Below, piece after piece: positions 35,927 to 45,800 of a stretch of DNA of 56,031 nt. The first letter of the stretch is position 1; every line of letters begins with the position of its first letter. A program made the position numbers and the translations under genes. This DNA comes from Methanomassiliicoccus sp. (GTDB lineage: Archaea > Thermoplasmatota > Thermoplasmata > Methanomassiliicoccales > Methanomassiliicoccaceae): the NCBI GenBank assembly GCA_018262895.1, contig JADFDJ010000015.1, forward strand, positions 1 through 56,031, read 5' to 3'. Under the pieces are notes generated by a model. That model was not told where the DNA came from. It was given only the letters and a program-made list of their open reading frames with translations, and searched no databases.

Positions 35927-37300
35927 ATGGCGGTTATCATGCTCATTTGCCCTCTTGATTATCGTTATGGAAAGAAGGAGATGAAGGCCGTGTTCTCTGA
36001 GGAGAACCGCCTTCGGACCCAGCTCCTCGTGGAGGCGGCCCTGGCGCGCGCCCATGCCGCGGTAGGCAACATCCCTGAGGAAGCGGCGGAGACCATCACC
36101 GAGAAGTGCTCACCGGAGCACGTCAGGCTGGAGAGGGTCAAGGAGATCGAGGCGGAGACCAAGCACGACGTCATGGCCATGGTGAACGCCATATCCGAGC
36201 AGTGCGGGGATGCCGGCCGCTACGTCCACCTGGGCGCCACGTCCAACGACATCGTGGACACCGCCGCGGCCCTGGAGTTCAAGGCCGCCCTGGACATGAT
36301 CGAGAGGGACCTCGACATGCTCATAATCACGCTCTGCGCCCTGGCTGCCAGGCACCGGGACACGGTGATGATGGGCAGGACCCACGGGCAGTTCGCCATC
36401 CCCACCACCTTCGGCTTCAAGATCTCCGGCTACGTCATGGAGATGCTGCGCCACCGCGACCGCCTGAGGGAGGCGCGCTCGCGGGTGTGCGTGGGGAAGA
36501 TGTCCGGGGCCATCGGCACCGGCGCCGGCTTCGGGGACAAGTTCTTCCGCATCCAGCAGCTGGTCATGCAGGACCTGGGCCTGGGGGTGGAGGAGGCGGC
36601 CACGCAGATCGTGGGCCGGGACCGCTACGCTGAGCTCGTCTTCCTGTTCAGCATCATCGCCACCTCCTGCGAGAGGTTTGCCACCGAGGTGCGCAACCTC
36701 CAGCGTTCGGAGATAGCCGAGGTGGCGGAGGCCTTCGACGCCAAGAAGCAGGTGGGCTCCTCGACCATGGCCCAGAAGCGGAACCCCATGCTCTCCGAGA
36801 ACGTGTGCGGGCTGGCGCGGATCGTGCGCGCCTACCTCGACCCCCAGCTGGAGTGCATGGTCCTGTGGCACGAGAGGGACCTCACCAACTCCTCCGCGGA
36901 GAGGTTCATCCTCCCCCACGCCGCCGTGCTCACCGACGACATCCTGAGCAAGATGACCGATGTGTTCGCCCACCTCACGGTGAACGAGGCCAACATGCTG
37001 CGCAACATCGACTCCGCCGGGGGTTTCATCATGGCCGAGTCCGTGCTCCTGGCCCTGGCCGGCAAGGGCATGGGGCGGCAGGAGGCGCACGAGCTGGTGC
37101 GCAAGGTGAGCAGGAAGGCGGAGGACGAGGGCAAGGACCTGAAGGAGGCCCTGAAGGCCAACCGTGCGGTGACGAAGCTTCTCAGGGGCAAGGAGCTGGA
37201 CAAGGTCATGGACCCTACGAACTACGTCGGCAAGGCCCCGGAGATGGTCGACCGCACCATCGCCTACGCGGAGGCCAAGCTGGGACGCAAGATCATCTGA
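35927..37300 (+). CDS. purB: Adenylosuccinate lyase
   Basis: The 457-residue fumarase-superfamily enzyme acts in purine synthesis, cleaving SAICAR and adenylosuccinate. Motifs include ICPLDYRYG, TKHDVMAMV, VHLGATSNDIVDTA, GRTHGQFAIPTTFG and the signature SSTMAQKRNPMLSE with the catalytic Ser loop. The likely start is either the first ATG or the fifth codon (ATGCTCATT). It converges on the hydrolase gene, whose stop abuts it. Confidence 0.95.
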   Translation: MAVIMLICPLDYRYGKKEMKAVFSEENRLRTQLLVEAALARAHAAVGNIPEEAAETITEKCSPEHVRLERVKEIEAETKHDVMAMVNAISEQCGDAGRYVHLGATSNDIVDTAAALEFKAALDMIERDLDMLIITLCALAARHRDTVMMGRTHGQFAIPTTFGFKISGYVMEMLRHRDRLREARSRVCVGKMSGAIGTGAGFGDKFFRIQQLVMQDLGLGVEEAATQIVGRDRYAELVFLFSIIATSCERFATEVRNLQRSEIAEVAEAFDAKKQVGSSTMAQKRNPMLSENVCGLARIVRAYLDPQLECMVLWHERDLTNSSAERFILPHAAVLTDDILSKMTDVFAHLTVNEANMLRNIDSAGGFIMAESVLLALAGKGMGRQEAHELVRKVSRKAEDEGKDLKEALKANRAVTKLLRGKELDKVMDPTNYVGKAPEMVDRTIAYAEAKLGRKII

Positions 37301-38140
37301 TCAGTGCCCGTCGTACTTGTACCGCAGGTGGGACCTTATGGTCCGGGCGACCATGGGATTGGCCTGCGCCTCCGGGAGGTGCAGGTCCCTCATCACTGCC
37401 GCCATCAGCTCCGGCGTGACCTCGGGGCCGGAGGAGTTGCGCACCACCGAGCGGTGGACGGTCTGCACCAGGAGCGAGGCGTCGTCGAGACGCTTGTTGA
37501 TCTCCCTCCCCTCCAGCGGCCTCTCCCAGGCGGACAGCATGATCTCCGCCCCCAGGCCTCGAAGGCGGCGCAGGGAGCCCAGGGTGGAGAATGCATCATC
37601 GTAGATGGGCAGGTCCCCGGGGACGGGGACGGCATCCCCGGTGATGACCGTGCGGCCCTGGGAGGACCACAGGGAGATGTGCCCGGGGGAGTGACCGGGG
37701 GTGAACACCACCGAAAGCTCCCCGCTCCCGATATCGATCCGGTCACCGTCCCTGAGCACGGTGTCCACGGACACGGGCCCGGACACCAGGGAGTCGAAGC
37801 CGGGGACCGGCCTCTCCGCCTTCTGCACCGCGGGGTCCTCGATCCACGTCCTCTCGCCCTCGTGAGCGAGGACCTCGCAGCCGGTGGCCTCGACGATGTC
37901 CTTGGCCGCACCGATGTGGTCCGGGTGCGAGTGCGTCAGGACCAGCCTCCTCAGCTCCTTGGGCCTCCGTCCCAGAGAACGCACATTGTGTAGGATAACG
38001 CTCTCCGCCCCCTTGACCCCTGAATCGATGAGGGTCAGCTCGTTCCCCTCCACGAGGAAGATGTTGACGAAGCGGTCGAGGGAAACGGTGGGGGAGATGG
38101 GCACCTTGAAGGGTATGGTGATGGGGTGGATGGAGACCAT
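37301..38140 (-). CDS. Metallo-beta-lactamase superfamily hydrolase
   Basis: The protein has about 279 residues with the motif LTHSHPDHIGAA, PGHSPGHISLW and a VITGDAVP segment, followed by a C-terminal helical domain (EINKRLDDASLL to the end) of the glyoxalase II-like/LACTB2 type. Some relatives are thioesterases or RNases; the function is not assignable. The ATG at 38140 gives MVSIHPITIPFKV, which starts the fold; the frame extends to 38227. Confidence 0.83.
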   Translation of the reverse strand: MVSIHPITIPFKVPISPTVSLDRFVNIFLVEGNELTLIDSGVKGAESVILHNVRSLGRRPKELRRLVLTHSHPDHIGAAKDIVEATGCEVLAHEGERTWIEDPAVQKAERPVPGFDSLVSGPVSVDTVLRDGDRIDIGSGELSVVFTPGHSPGHISLWSSQGRTVITGDAVPVPGDLPIYDDAFSTLGSLRRLRGLGAEIMLSAWERPLEGREINKRLDDASLLVQTVHRSVVRNSSGPEVTPELMAAVMRDLHLPEAQANPMVARTIRSHLRYKYDGH

Positions 38141-38295
38141 GTCGCTCGGCCACGTTACGCCGCTTCGATATATAGGCATTTCCGCTGACCAGCATACTGA
38201 GGGGGCTTTGCAGTGCGGCACGGGCAAACTTCATAGCGGTGGGCCCCGTATCTCGGGACGCCGATCTCATCGCAGGTCGGCATCAGGTCAATCTC

Positions 38296-38778
38296 ATGAA
38301 GGGCATAGTGGCGTTCGACAGCGTGTACGGCAACACCCTCAAGGTGGCCGAGGCTATCGCCGAGGAGCTGAGGGGGCAGGGTCAGGAGATCGAGGTCATC
38401 GACCTGGGCAAGAGGATCCCCCGGGGGGCCGAGGCGGACTTCGCGTTCATCGGCTCCCCCACCAGGATGACGAAGATGACCGGCCGCACGAAGAGGTTCC
38501 TGAGGCGCCTCAGGAAGGAGCACTGGAGCGGCCATACCATCGTCGCCTTCGACACCGTCCTGAAGCTTCCCGAGGACCCCGAGAAGAGGGCCAGGTCCGC
38601 GAAGTGGACCGAGGACGGAGCGGGTCCCAAGATCAGGGCTTTCGCCGAGGAGAGGGGGATGAAGGTCCATCCGGAGGTGCTCAGGGCCGAGGTCGTGGGG
38701 ATGAAGGGGCCGCTGGCGCCGGACGCCCTGGACAAGAGCAGGGAGTTCGCCCGCAGGGTGATCAGGGACCTTCATTGA
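38296..38778 (+). CDS. Flavodoxin family protein
   Basis: The 160-residue protein begins MKGIVAFDSVYGNTLKVAEAIAEEL, the FMN phosphate-binding loop, with GSPTRMTKMTGRTKRF as the second flavin loop. It is probably an electron carrier or NADPH-independent flavoprotein. The ATG at 38296 is chosen because the flavodoxin strand starts there; the frame extends to 38239. It converges with the gene at 38862-39323 across a strong hairpin. Confidence 0.85.
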   Translation: MKGIVAFDSVYGNTLKVAEAIAEELRGQGQEIEVIDLGKRIPRGAEADFAFIGSPTRMTKMTGRTKRFLRRLRKEHWSGHTIVAFDTVLKLPEDPEKRARSAKWTEDGAGPKIRAFAEERGMKVHPEVLRAEVVGMKGPLAPDALDKSREFARRVIRDLH

Positions 38779-38836
38779 CCTATATTCGTCAGAGGCCGAC
38801 TCGCCTGCATCTTAAGGAGCATGCGCTGTCGATCGG

Positions 38837-38870
38837 GAGGTCGAGACCCGGCCCTCCGGGTCTAGACCTC
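38837..38870. terminator. 15-bp hairpin between convergent genes
   Basis: Bases 38837-38851 pair with 38856-38870 with one mismatch (38843/38864) around a CCCT loop. The TAG stop of the minus-strand gene lies inside the right arm. It probably ends transcription from both sides. The following T content is low. Confidence 0.6.
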
Positions 38871-39323
38871 TTGCATCGTGCGCCCGTCGTTGGAGTACAA
38901 GAACCCCTGGATGGTCACCTTGTCCCGGACATCCTTCTCCTGGATGTCCACCCACAGCTCTGAGATCCTCTTTATCACCGACCCCTCGGGCATGATGAGG
39001 CCGGGGTAGTGGATCGCCAGCCTCCCGTACCTGCGGGCGGCCTCGATGTACTCGCTGTCTAGCTCCTTCTTGCCGGCGGAGAACACGCTCTCAATGAACT
39101 CCTTCCTCAGCACGGTCCCGTCCTTCCCCAGCAGCCACAGGACCGCCCGGGGCTCGTTGTCCTCGAACTCGTGCTCCACCCTCGCTCCGGGGTTCTCCTT
39201 CAGCAGCTCCTCCGTGCGGTGGTACAAGGCCTTGTGGACGATGTCGACCAGAGAAGATCTAGCGGACATCGGGCCTTGCTCGGCGTCGGGGTCCCGATCG
39301 ATATTCCCTTCCCTGAAGTACAT
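38862..39323 (-). CDS. Conserved-looking protein of unknown function
   Basis: The 153-residue soluble, charged protein has helix-rich SLVDIVHKALYHRTEELLKEN, then a strand AVLWLLGKDGTVLRKEFIESVFSAGK and a C-terminal LWVDIQEKDVRDKVTIQGFLYSNDG. No known family is recognised. Composition and codon use look like a real gene. An alternative start is the internal ATG before SARSSLVD. Confidence 0.6.
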   Translation of the reverse strand: MYFREGNIDRDPDAEQGPMSARSSLVDIVHKALYHRTEELLKENPGARVEHEFEDNEPRAVLWLLGKDGTVLRKEFIESVFSAGKKELDSEYIEAARRYGRLAIHYPGLIMPEGSVIKRISELWVDIQEKDVRDKVTIQGFLYSNDGRTMQEV

Positions 39324-39377
39324 GCTATCTATTTCTACCCTTCACGGATAAAAATGCTGCCGGCCAACCTTCTGAAA

Positions 39378-39486
39378 TGACGATGGAACGTCAGGGACAG
39401 GCCTTCTAGGGGAGGTTAACGATCCTCGTACGTGTCCAGGTGATCATCTTGGGGCGGAGATCGTATGAGCAGGCAGCTCATTTTTC
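39378..39486 (+). ncRNA. Candidate small RNA ending at an orphan terminator
   Basis: A TATA-like GATAAAAA at 39347-39354 and a perfect intrinsic terminator at 39465-39485 bracket about 110 bases with no open frame. Inside, TGACG-ATGGAA-CGTCA (39378-39393) forms a hairpin and AACCT (39366-39370) can pair with AGGTT (39413-39417). The neighbouring gene on the left is on the other strand, so no known plus-strand transcript needs this terminator. Transcription is not shown. Confidence 0.35.
39465..39485 (+). terminator. Intrinsic-type terminator without an upstream gene
   Basis: ATGAGC-AGGCA-GCTCAT forms a perfect 6-bp hairpin followed directly by a run of T residues. It lies between a minus-strand gene and a plus-strand gene whose start is 75 bp further on. 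Confidence 0.55.
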
Positions 39487-39559
39487 AGGAAGGAACAAGT
39501 ACCCCTTTTTCTATTTGCATTTGTAATCGATAGACAAATATCTAATTGGAGTTGGAAAT

Positions 39560-42178
39560 TTGAGCATTTCGGAAAAGATGACCAACACCGGTCTCCCTGG
39601 CCTCGATGAGATACTCAACGGTGTCATTCTTGGCGACAACGTCGTCTACCAGGTGGACGACATCGAGGACTACATGCGCTTCGTGAGCCCCTTCTGCCTG
39701 GAGGCGCGCAAGGGGGGGAAGGACCTCATCTACTTCCGCTTCGCCGATCACCAGGTTGTGATCCCCCAGGGATCGTGCGACCACATCTACGAGCTCCACC
39801 CCGAGGCCGGCTTCGAGAACTTCATCTCCGAGATATTCAGCGTCATCGAGGAGTTCGGCAAGGGCGCGTTCTACGTCTTCGACTGCCTCTCCGAGCTTAC
39901 GGCGGACTGGTACAGCGACCGCATGCTGGGCAACTTCTTCATGCTCGCCTGCCCCTACCTCTACGACTACGATACCGTCGCCTACTTCGCCCTCTACCGC
40001 AACCACCACACCACCTTCGCCCTGGATGCCATACACTCCACGGCGCAGGTGGTCATGGATGTGTACAAGCACAAGGACGAGATCTACGTGCACCCCCTCA
40101 AGGTCGACGGGCGGCAGTCCAAGACCATGTACATGCTTCACCGCTGGGACGGGGAGGAGTTCGTGCCGGTGCTCACCAGCACCACCACCGCGGAGATCCT
40201 CACCGAGGTCCCTCAGCCGTGGCTGGACTACTCGCTGCACCAACAGGACATCTGGACGATGTGCTTCCTTCACGCCCACAAGGTCGTCGACGCCACCAGC
40301 GCGGACCGGAGCGAGGACTGGAGGGGGAGCAGCCTGTTCAACCGCCTGGTGCGCATGGCCTTCACCCGCGACGAGAGGCTGATGAAGCTCATCGAGCAGT
40401 ACCTGGAGTTCTCCGACCTGGTGGACGTCGGGAAGCGGATGATAGGCACCGGCCTCATCGGGGGGAAGTCCGTGGGCATGCTCCTGGCCCGGGCGATACT
40501 GAAGAAGAAGGACGACAGGTGGGCGGTCAGGCTGGAGCATCACGACTCGTTCTTCATCGGCTCCGACGTGTTCTACACCTACCTCATCCAGAACCGCTGC
40601 TGGTGGATACGCAGGAAGCTCAACGATTCCAACTCGGGGTTCGTTCTGGACGAGGACGCGGAGAGGCGCCTGCGCACGGGCAGGTTCCCCAAGGACATCG
40701 AGGCCCAGTTCATCAAGATGCTGGAGTACTTCGGGCAGTCGCCCATCATCGTCCGCTCCTCCAGCCTCCTGGAGGATGCCTACGGGAACGCCTTCTCCGG
40801 GAAGTACGAGAGCGTCTTCTGCGCCAACCAGGGGACCCCCCAGGAGAGGCTGGAAAAGTTCCTCGACGCCGTGCGCCGGGTGTACACCAGCACGCTCAAC
40901 AAGGAGGCGCTCGCCTACCGCGCCCACTGGGGCCTGCTGGACCGCGACGAGCAGATGGCCATCCTGGTCCAGCGCGTCTCCGGATCCGTCTACGGGGACC
41001 AGTTCTTCCCCCAGATCGCGGGGGTGGGGGACTCCTTCAACCCCTACGTGTGGAGCAGCGACATCGATCCCAAGGCGGGCATGCTCCGCCTGGTGTTCGG
41101 CCTGGGGACGAGGGCGGTGGAGCGCATAGATGACGACTACACCCGCATCGTGGCGCTGAACGCACCGCTGCGCCGGCCCGAGGCCGGCTCCGAGGACGTG
41201 AGGAGGTACTCCCAGAAGAAGGCGGACATACTGGACCTGACAGCAAACCGCCACACCTCCCGCGACTTCCGCGAGATCGTCGAGCCTCTGAGCGACTTCC
41301 CCCTGGACATCTTCGCCACCCGCGACCTGGCGCTGGAGAGGCGGGTCCGCGACGCCGGGGGCGATGAGGTGTTCTCGTGGACCCTCACCTTCGACGAGCT
41401 GCTGTCCCAGGGCTCGTTCGTCAAGGACATGCGGGACATGATGAAGGTGCTGGAGGAGGCGTACGAGCACCCGGTGGACATCGAGTTCACGGCCAACTTC
41501 AACGACCTCTCGGACTACAAGATCAACCTCGTGCAGTGCCGGCCGTTCCAGACCAGGGGTGACATCCTGAGCGTGGAGAGCACCTGCTCCGTCCCCGCGG
41601 AGCAGAAGGTCCTGGAGTCCGCGGGCCCGGTCATCGGCAGCAACATCGCCGCCACCGTGGACCGCGTCATCTACGTCGTCCCCGAGGTCTACGGCGGGAT
41701 GAAGCTCTCGGACCGCTACACGGTGGCCCGCGCCGTGGGCAAGCTGGCTCACCTGAAGGACAAGGGTGGGAAGCCCACCATCCTTCTCATCGGGCCGGGG
41801 CGGTGGGCCACCGCCGATCCCTTCCTCGGGGTCCCGGTTTCATTCTCGGAGATAGACACCGTGTCCGTACTGTGCGAGGTGGTGGCCATGCACGAGGGCC
41901 TGGTGCCGGAGGCGTCCCTGGGCACCCACTTCTTCAACGACCTTGTGGAGTACGACATGCTCTACTGCGCCGTCTATCCCGCAAGGGAGGGGCATGTGCT
42001 CAACGGCGAGTTCTTCGCGTCCTCGGAGAACAAGCTGGCCGCTCTCCTGCCGGACGCGGAGGAGCTCAGCTCGGCCATCAAGGTCATCGACGGCGGCCAG
42101 GATGGCTCACACATCTGCGTCAGCTCCGACGTGCTCAAGCAGAAGCTGACCTGCTACTTCGATAAATCATCGGAATGA
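39560..42178 (+). CDS. KaiC-like domain fused to PEP-synthase-type (PPDK_N) ATP-grasp domain
   Basis: The protein has 872 residues. The N-terminus (about 1-230) starts TGLPGLDEILNGVILGDNVVYQVDD, the KaiC/RadA opening, but the Walker A lysine loop is absent. Residues 290-680 resemble the ATP-binding domain of PEP synthase (MIGTGLIGGKSVGMLLARAIL, IIVRSSSLLEDAYGNAFSGKYESVF, INLVQCRPFQTRGD). The C-terminal 180 residues contain GRWATADPFLGVPVSF and LGTHFFNDLV. The phosphohistidine and PEP-binding domains are missing. The TTG start has GGAG at good spacing; an ATG six codons later is possible. Confidence 0.78.
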   Translation: MSISEKMTNTGLPGLDEILNGVILGDNVVYQVDDIEDYMRFVSPFCLEARKGGKDLIYFRFADHQVVIPQGSCDHIYELHPEAGFENFISEIFSVIEEFGKGAFYVFDCLSELTADWYSDRMLGNFFMLACPYLYDYDTVAYFALYRNHHTTFALDAIHSTAQVVMDVYKHKDEIYVHPLKVDGRQSKTMYMLHRWDGEEFVPVLTSTTTAEILTEVPQPWLDYSLHQQDIWTMCFLHAHKVVDATSADRSEDWRGSSLFNRLVRMAFTRDERLMKLIEQYLEFSDLVDVGKRMIGTGLIGGKSVGMLLARAILKKKDDRWAVRLEHHDSFFIGSDVFYTYLIQNRCWWIRRKLNDSNSGFVLDEDAERRLRTGRFPKDIEAQFIKMLEYFGQSPIIVRSSSLLEDAYGNAFSGKYESVFCANQGTPQERLEKFLDAVRRVYTSTLNKEALAYRAHWGLLDRDEQMAILVQRVSGSVYGDQFFPQIAGVGDSFNPYVWSSDIDPKAGMLRLVFGLGTRAVERIDDDYTRIVALNAPLRRPEAGSEDVRRYSQKKADILDLTANRHTSRDFREIVEPLSDFPLDIFATRDLALERRVRDAGGDEVFSWTLTFDELLSQGSFVKDMRDMMKVLEEAYEHPVDIEFTANFNDLSDYKINLVQCRPFQTRGDILSVESTCSVPAEQKVLESAGPVIGSNIAATVDRVIYVVPEVYGGMKLSDRYTVARAVGKLAHLKDKGGKPTILLIGPGRWATADPFLGVPVSFSEIDTVSVLCEVVAMHEGLVPEASLGTHFFNDLVEYDMLYCAVYPAREGHVLNGEFFASSENKLAALLPDAEELSSAIKVIDGGQDGSHICVSSDVLKQKLTCYFDKSSE

Positions 42179-42290
42179 GGAGGCGGGCGGGCACATCTCC
42201 AGGCAGTCTCGGTTGCGGCGTCACGCCGCATGATGGCCTATGGGGCGGCATGATAAGGGTTATGAGGGTGGAAAAGCGGTCAGAGTCCCG

Positions 42291-42788
42291 ATGAACGCCT
42301 TGTTGGTATCGCTCTCCTACCATCACCATAACACCAAGCAGGTAGCCGATGTCATCGCCAGGGTCATCGGCGCCGAGGTACGGGCGCCGCAGGAAATTTC
42401 GCCTGGAGAGGTCTCTGATTACGACCTCCTGGGAATGGGCTCCGGCATATACAGCGGGAGGCACCACCAGACCCTGCTGGACCTCGCTGGGGCGTTGCCT
42501 CCGGTCACCTCCAGGAGGGCGTTCCTGTTCTCCACCAGCAGCGCGGTCATGGTGGGTGACGCCGACAGCAGGCGCTTCCAGGACTACGTCGGAGAGATCA
42601 ACGCCCCCCTCCGCGAGAAGCTAGTCTCCAAGGGCTACACCATCATCGGGGAGTTCAGCTGCCCGGGCTTCAACACCAACAGCTTCATCCGGCACTTCGG
42701 GGGCCTGAACAAGGGCAGGCCGAATGCCGAGGACCTCGCCCGTGCGGAGGGCTTCGCCAGAAAGGTGTTGGCAGGTTCTACGCGATGA
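42291..42788 (+). CDS. Flavodoxin-domain protein
   Basis: The 165-residue protein begins MNALLVSLSYHHHNTKQVADVIARVIGAEV. The FMN-binding loop SYHHHNTKQ replaces the usual Ser/Thr-rich loop with histidines. GMGSGIYSGRHHQTLLDL and FSTSSAVMV follow the flavodoxin_5 pattern. A reductase or protoporphyrinogen-oxidase-like role is possible but unproven. The start is set at the ATG at 42291; the frame extends to 42240. Confidence 0.82.
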   Translation: MNALLVSLSYHHHNTKQVADVIARVIGAEVRAPQEISPGEVSDYDLLGMGSGIYSGRHHQTLLDLAGALPPVTSRRAFLFSTSSAVMVGDADSRRFQDYVGEINAPLREKLVSKGYTIIGEFSCPGFNTNSFIRHFGGLNKGRPNAEDLARAEGFARKVLAGSTR

Positions 42789-42895
42789 ACACCGAAAACG
42801 GCCATATGAAAGAGTGAATGGCCATTATCAACACAGTATCATCGCATGACGCGAGCTTGCACAGGATCCACTGGTCGTTAGCGTTCGCCCACCGG

Positions 42896-45800
42896 CTAAG
42901 CGATCCTGAAAGAGCCAGCAGGCACGACGATCTCGAACCTCACGCCCCTGCCGGGCTCGCCGTTCTCCCTCATCGTCGCGCCCGTTATGTCCAGGATCTC
43001 CCTGCTCAGGAACATGCCGAGACCATGGTCCGTACCGTGTCCTCTCTTGAAAAGGTTCTCCTTATCCGCTATCCCGTTCCCGTTGTCGGTGTACACGATC
43101 ATCAGGTCCCCTCCCGACCTCTCGGTGCGCACCTCGATCCTGTCCACCTTCCCCCCGTGCTTCAGGGAGTTGTCGATGAGGTTGTGGAACACCTTGTACA
43201 CTAGGGGATCGGCGAGGACCTCGACGTTCTCAAGCTCCGCCTCCACCGCCACCTTGTCCAGGTCGGCGTTCCGGACCGCCCTGGACCAGATCTCGCGCAA
43301 GGATTGCCACTCCGGACGACCCACGCCGATGCCCTGGTACTCTCTCGTGGCGTCGGCCTGCTCCCGGAGGAAACGGACGTTCCTCTCCATGTTGTCCAGC
43401 CTCTCCGCCCTCTTGGCATCCTTGTTCCCCATGCGCTCCAGGTCGATGTAGCCCTGGAGGGCCACGAGCTTGTTCAAGGTGTCATGCCTGGTGATCCCGT
43501 CAAGTATCCTGAGCCTCCGGTCCGCCTCCCTGAGCCTGTGCTCCATCTGCCTCCTCTCGGTAAGGTCCCGGCAGACGAAGACCAGCCCCGTGGGCTCACC
43601 GTCAACGTCCCGCAGCACGTCCCCGTTGGCCTCGAAGAGCAGCCTCTCGCCGTTCCTCATGATGAGGTGGTACTCCTGCGGGCCCAGCGCCCTGTCCAGC
43701 ATCCGCACGGCGTTGTTGAGGCACCTCTCCCGGTCCTCCTCATCTACGAAGGAGAACAGGCTGCGACCGAGCAGCTCGTCCCGTGAGTACCCGCTCAGCT
43801 CCAGGGCAGGCTCGTTCACCAGGACTATGGCGCCGTCCAGGTCGGTCCTGATGACGATGTCCGGTATCGCGGACACCAGCTTGGCGTATTCCTCCTCGCT
43901 CTCCCGCAGGGCATCGCTCATCATTCGGCGTTCGGTGATGTCATCGACGATCGTCAGCACCTTCTCCGGCCGGCCATGGGGATCGACCAGCATGCTGGAG
44001 AACAGACGGGTCCAGACCACGGTCCCGTCCTTCCGCTTGAACCGGACCTCTTTCTTGAAGTGGTCGATGGCGCCAGCTTTGAGAGAGGCGTAAAGCCCAC
44101 TGATCGCGGTGGAATCGTCTGGGTGGGCGTGGTCCTTGAGCTTCATCTTCATCAGCTCCCGGTGAGAGCATCCGGTTATCTCGACGAACCTGTCGTTGAG
44201 GTCGATGGGCCTGCCTTCCAGGTCCGTGGTGATGATGCCCACGGTGGCCCCATCGAAGATGGCCTGGAACTTCTGCATGCTCTTCCGCAGCTCCTCCTCC
44301 CTCTCGCCCAGCCTCCTCTCCCAGTCCCTCCTCTCTGTGATGTCCTCTATGAAGGCCATGGTGCTGCCGTTGGGCAGGTCCACGGCGAAGACGGAGACCG
44401 GAACGAACGTGCCGTCTTCACGGAACAGGCGGGCCTGCATGGAGCCCGTCCCGTTATCATGGAGCAGGGGGAGGTTGTCCTCCACCCTGTGCTGGTCATC
44501 CGGCTGCATGAGGTCCTGCGGCCTCCGGCCGAGCACGTCCTCCAATGAGCACCGCATCATGCTGCAGAACCGCGGGTTCACTTCCACAATCTTACCCGAG
44601 GGATCGGTGAGGGCGAAGGCCAGAGGCGAATGCTCGATGATGGTGCGGTACTTCTCCTCGCTCTCCTTGAGCATCGACCCCATTGCGAACCTGTCGCTCA
44701 TGTCCGTGAAGAAGGCCAGGAACGCCTTGCGCGACGAGATCTCCACCTCTGTCATGAGGACGTGCATGGGAAACTCGCTGCCGTCCCTGCGGAGGCCGAA
44801 GGTGGTGGCCTCCTCCACCCGGCGAAGGTGCCCATCTTCGAGGACCGGCCTTATCCGGGCTCGCTCCCGGGGAGAGATGAGGTCCAGTATGTGCCTCTCC
44901 CGCAGCTCCTCGCGGTCATCGTAGCCAAAAAGCCGAACGAACCGCCGATTGCACTCCCGCCTCACCAGGTCGGTGGTGATGCTGATGGCTATGGGCGCCT
45001 CCTCGAACAGGGTGCGGAAGCGCTCCTCGCTCTTCCTCAACGCGCTCTCCGCCCTCAGCTGCCGCTCCTTGGCCCTCAGGCCCAGGATGCCGAAGGCGAG
45101 GTCCGCGGTCATCTCCTCCAGGAGCTCGACCTCCTCGGGGGTGAACCCCTCCGGGTCCTCCATGTAGATGCCGATGGCCCCGAAGGCGAGAGAGGAGTCG
45201 ATTATGGGGATGGCGACCATGGAACGTAATCCCAGCTTCCGCAGCTCCTCCCGCCAGGGGAGCATCAGGGGGTTGGTGTCCAGGCTCCGCATGGTGACAG
45301 ACCTCCTGGTCCGGATGGCCGTGCCCATGGCCCCTCTGCCCCTATCGCCGTCCGACCAGCTCACCTTCAGTCCCTTGACGTAATCGTCGATGTCCCCGCT
45401 CCAGGCCACCGGACGCACCGACCTCTGCTCGTCGTGCTCGGCCATTCCGATCCACGCCATCTTGTACCCTGCGACCTCGCACACGATGCGGCAAATGTCG
45501 TTGACCAGCTCCTGCTCCGTGCGGGCCCTGATCATGGCCTTGTTGCACTCCTTTATGGCCATTAGTTCCTTGTTCAATCGGTTCAGGCGCTCCTCCGCCA
45601 ACCTCCTGACGGTGATGTCCTGGATGACACCGACGATTTTGGCCGGCCTTCCATCCGGATCGCGGAGCAGCTCCGCGCTGGACCTCACGAAGCGGCGGGG
45701 GCTCCCGTCCGCCGGCAGTACCTGGTACTCCATGTCGTACGCTGAGCCGTTCTTTATGAGATCCTGGAGCGCCTGGACGGCGTACTCCTTCTCCACGATG

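Noticed and set aside
39542-41752. 736-residue open frame on the minus strand
   Set aside because: It is the antisense of the KaiC-like/PPDK_N gene and shows the His/Leu/Val/Gly-rich composition of a high-GC shadow frame, without domains.
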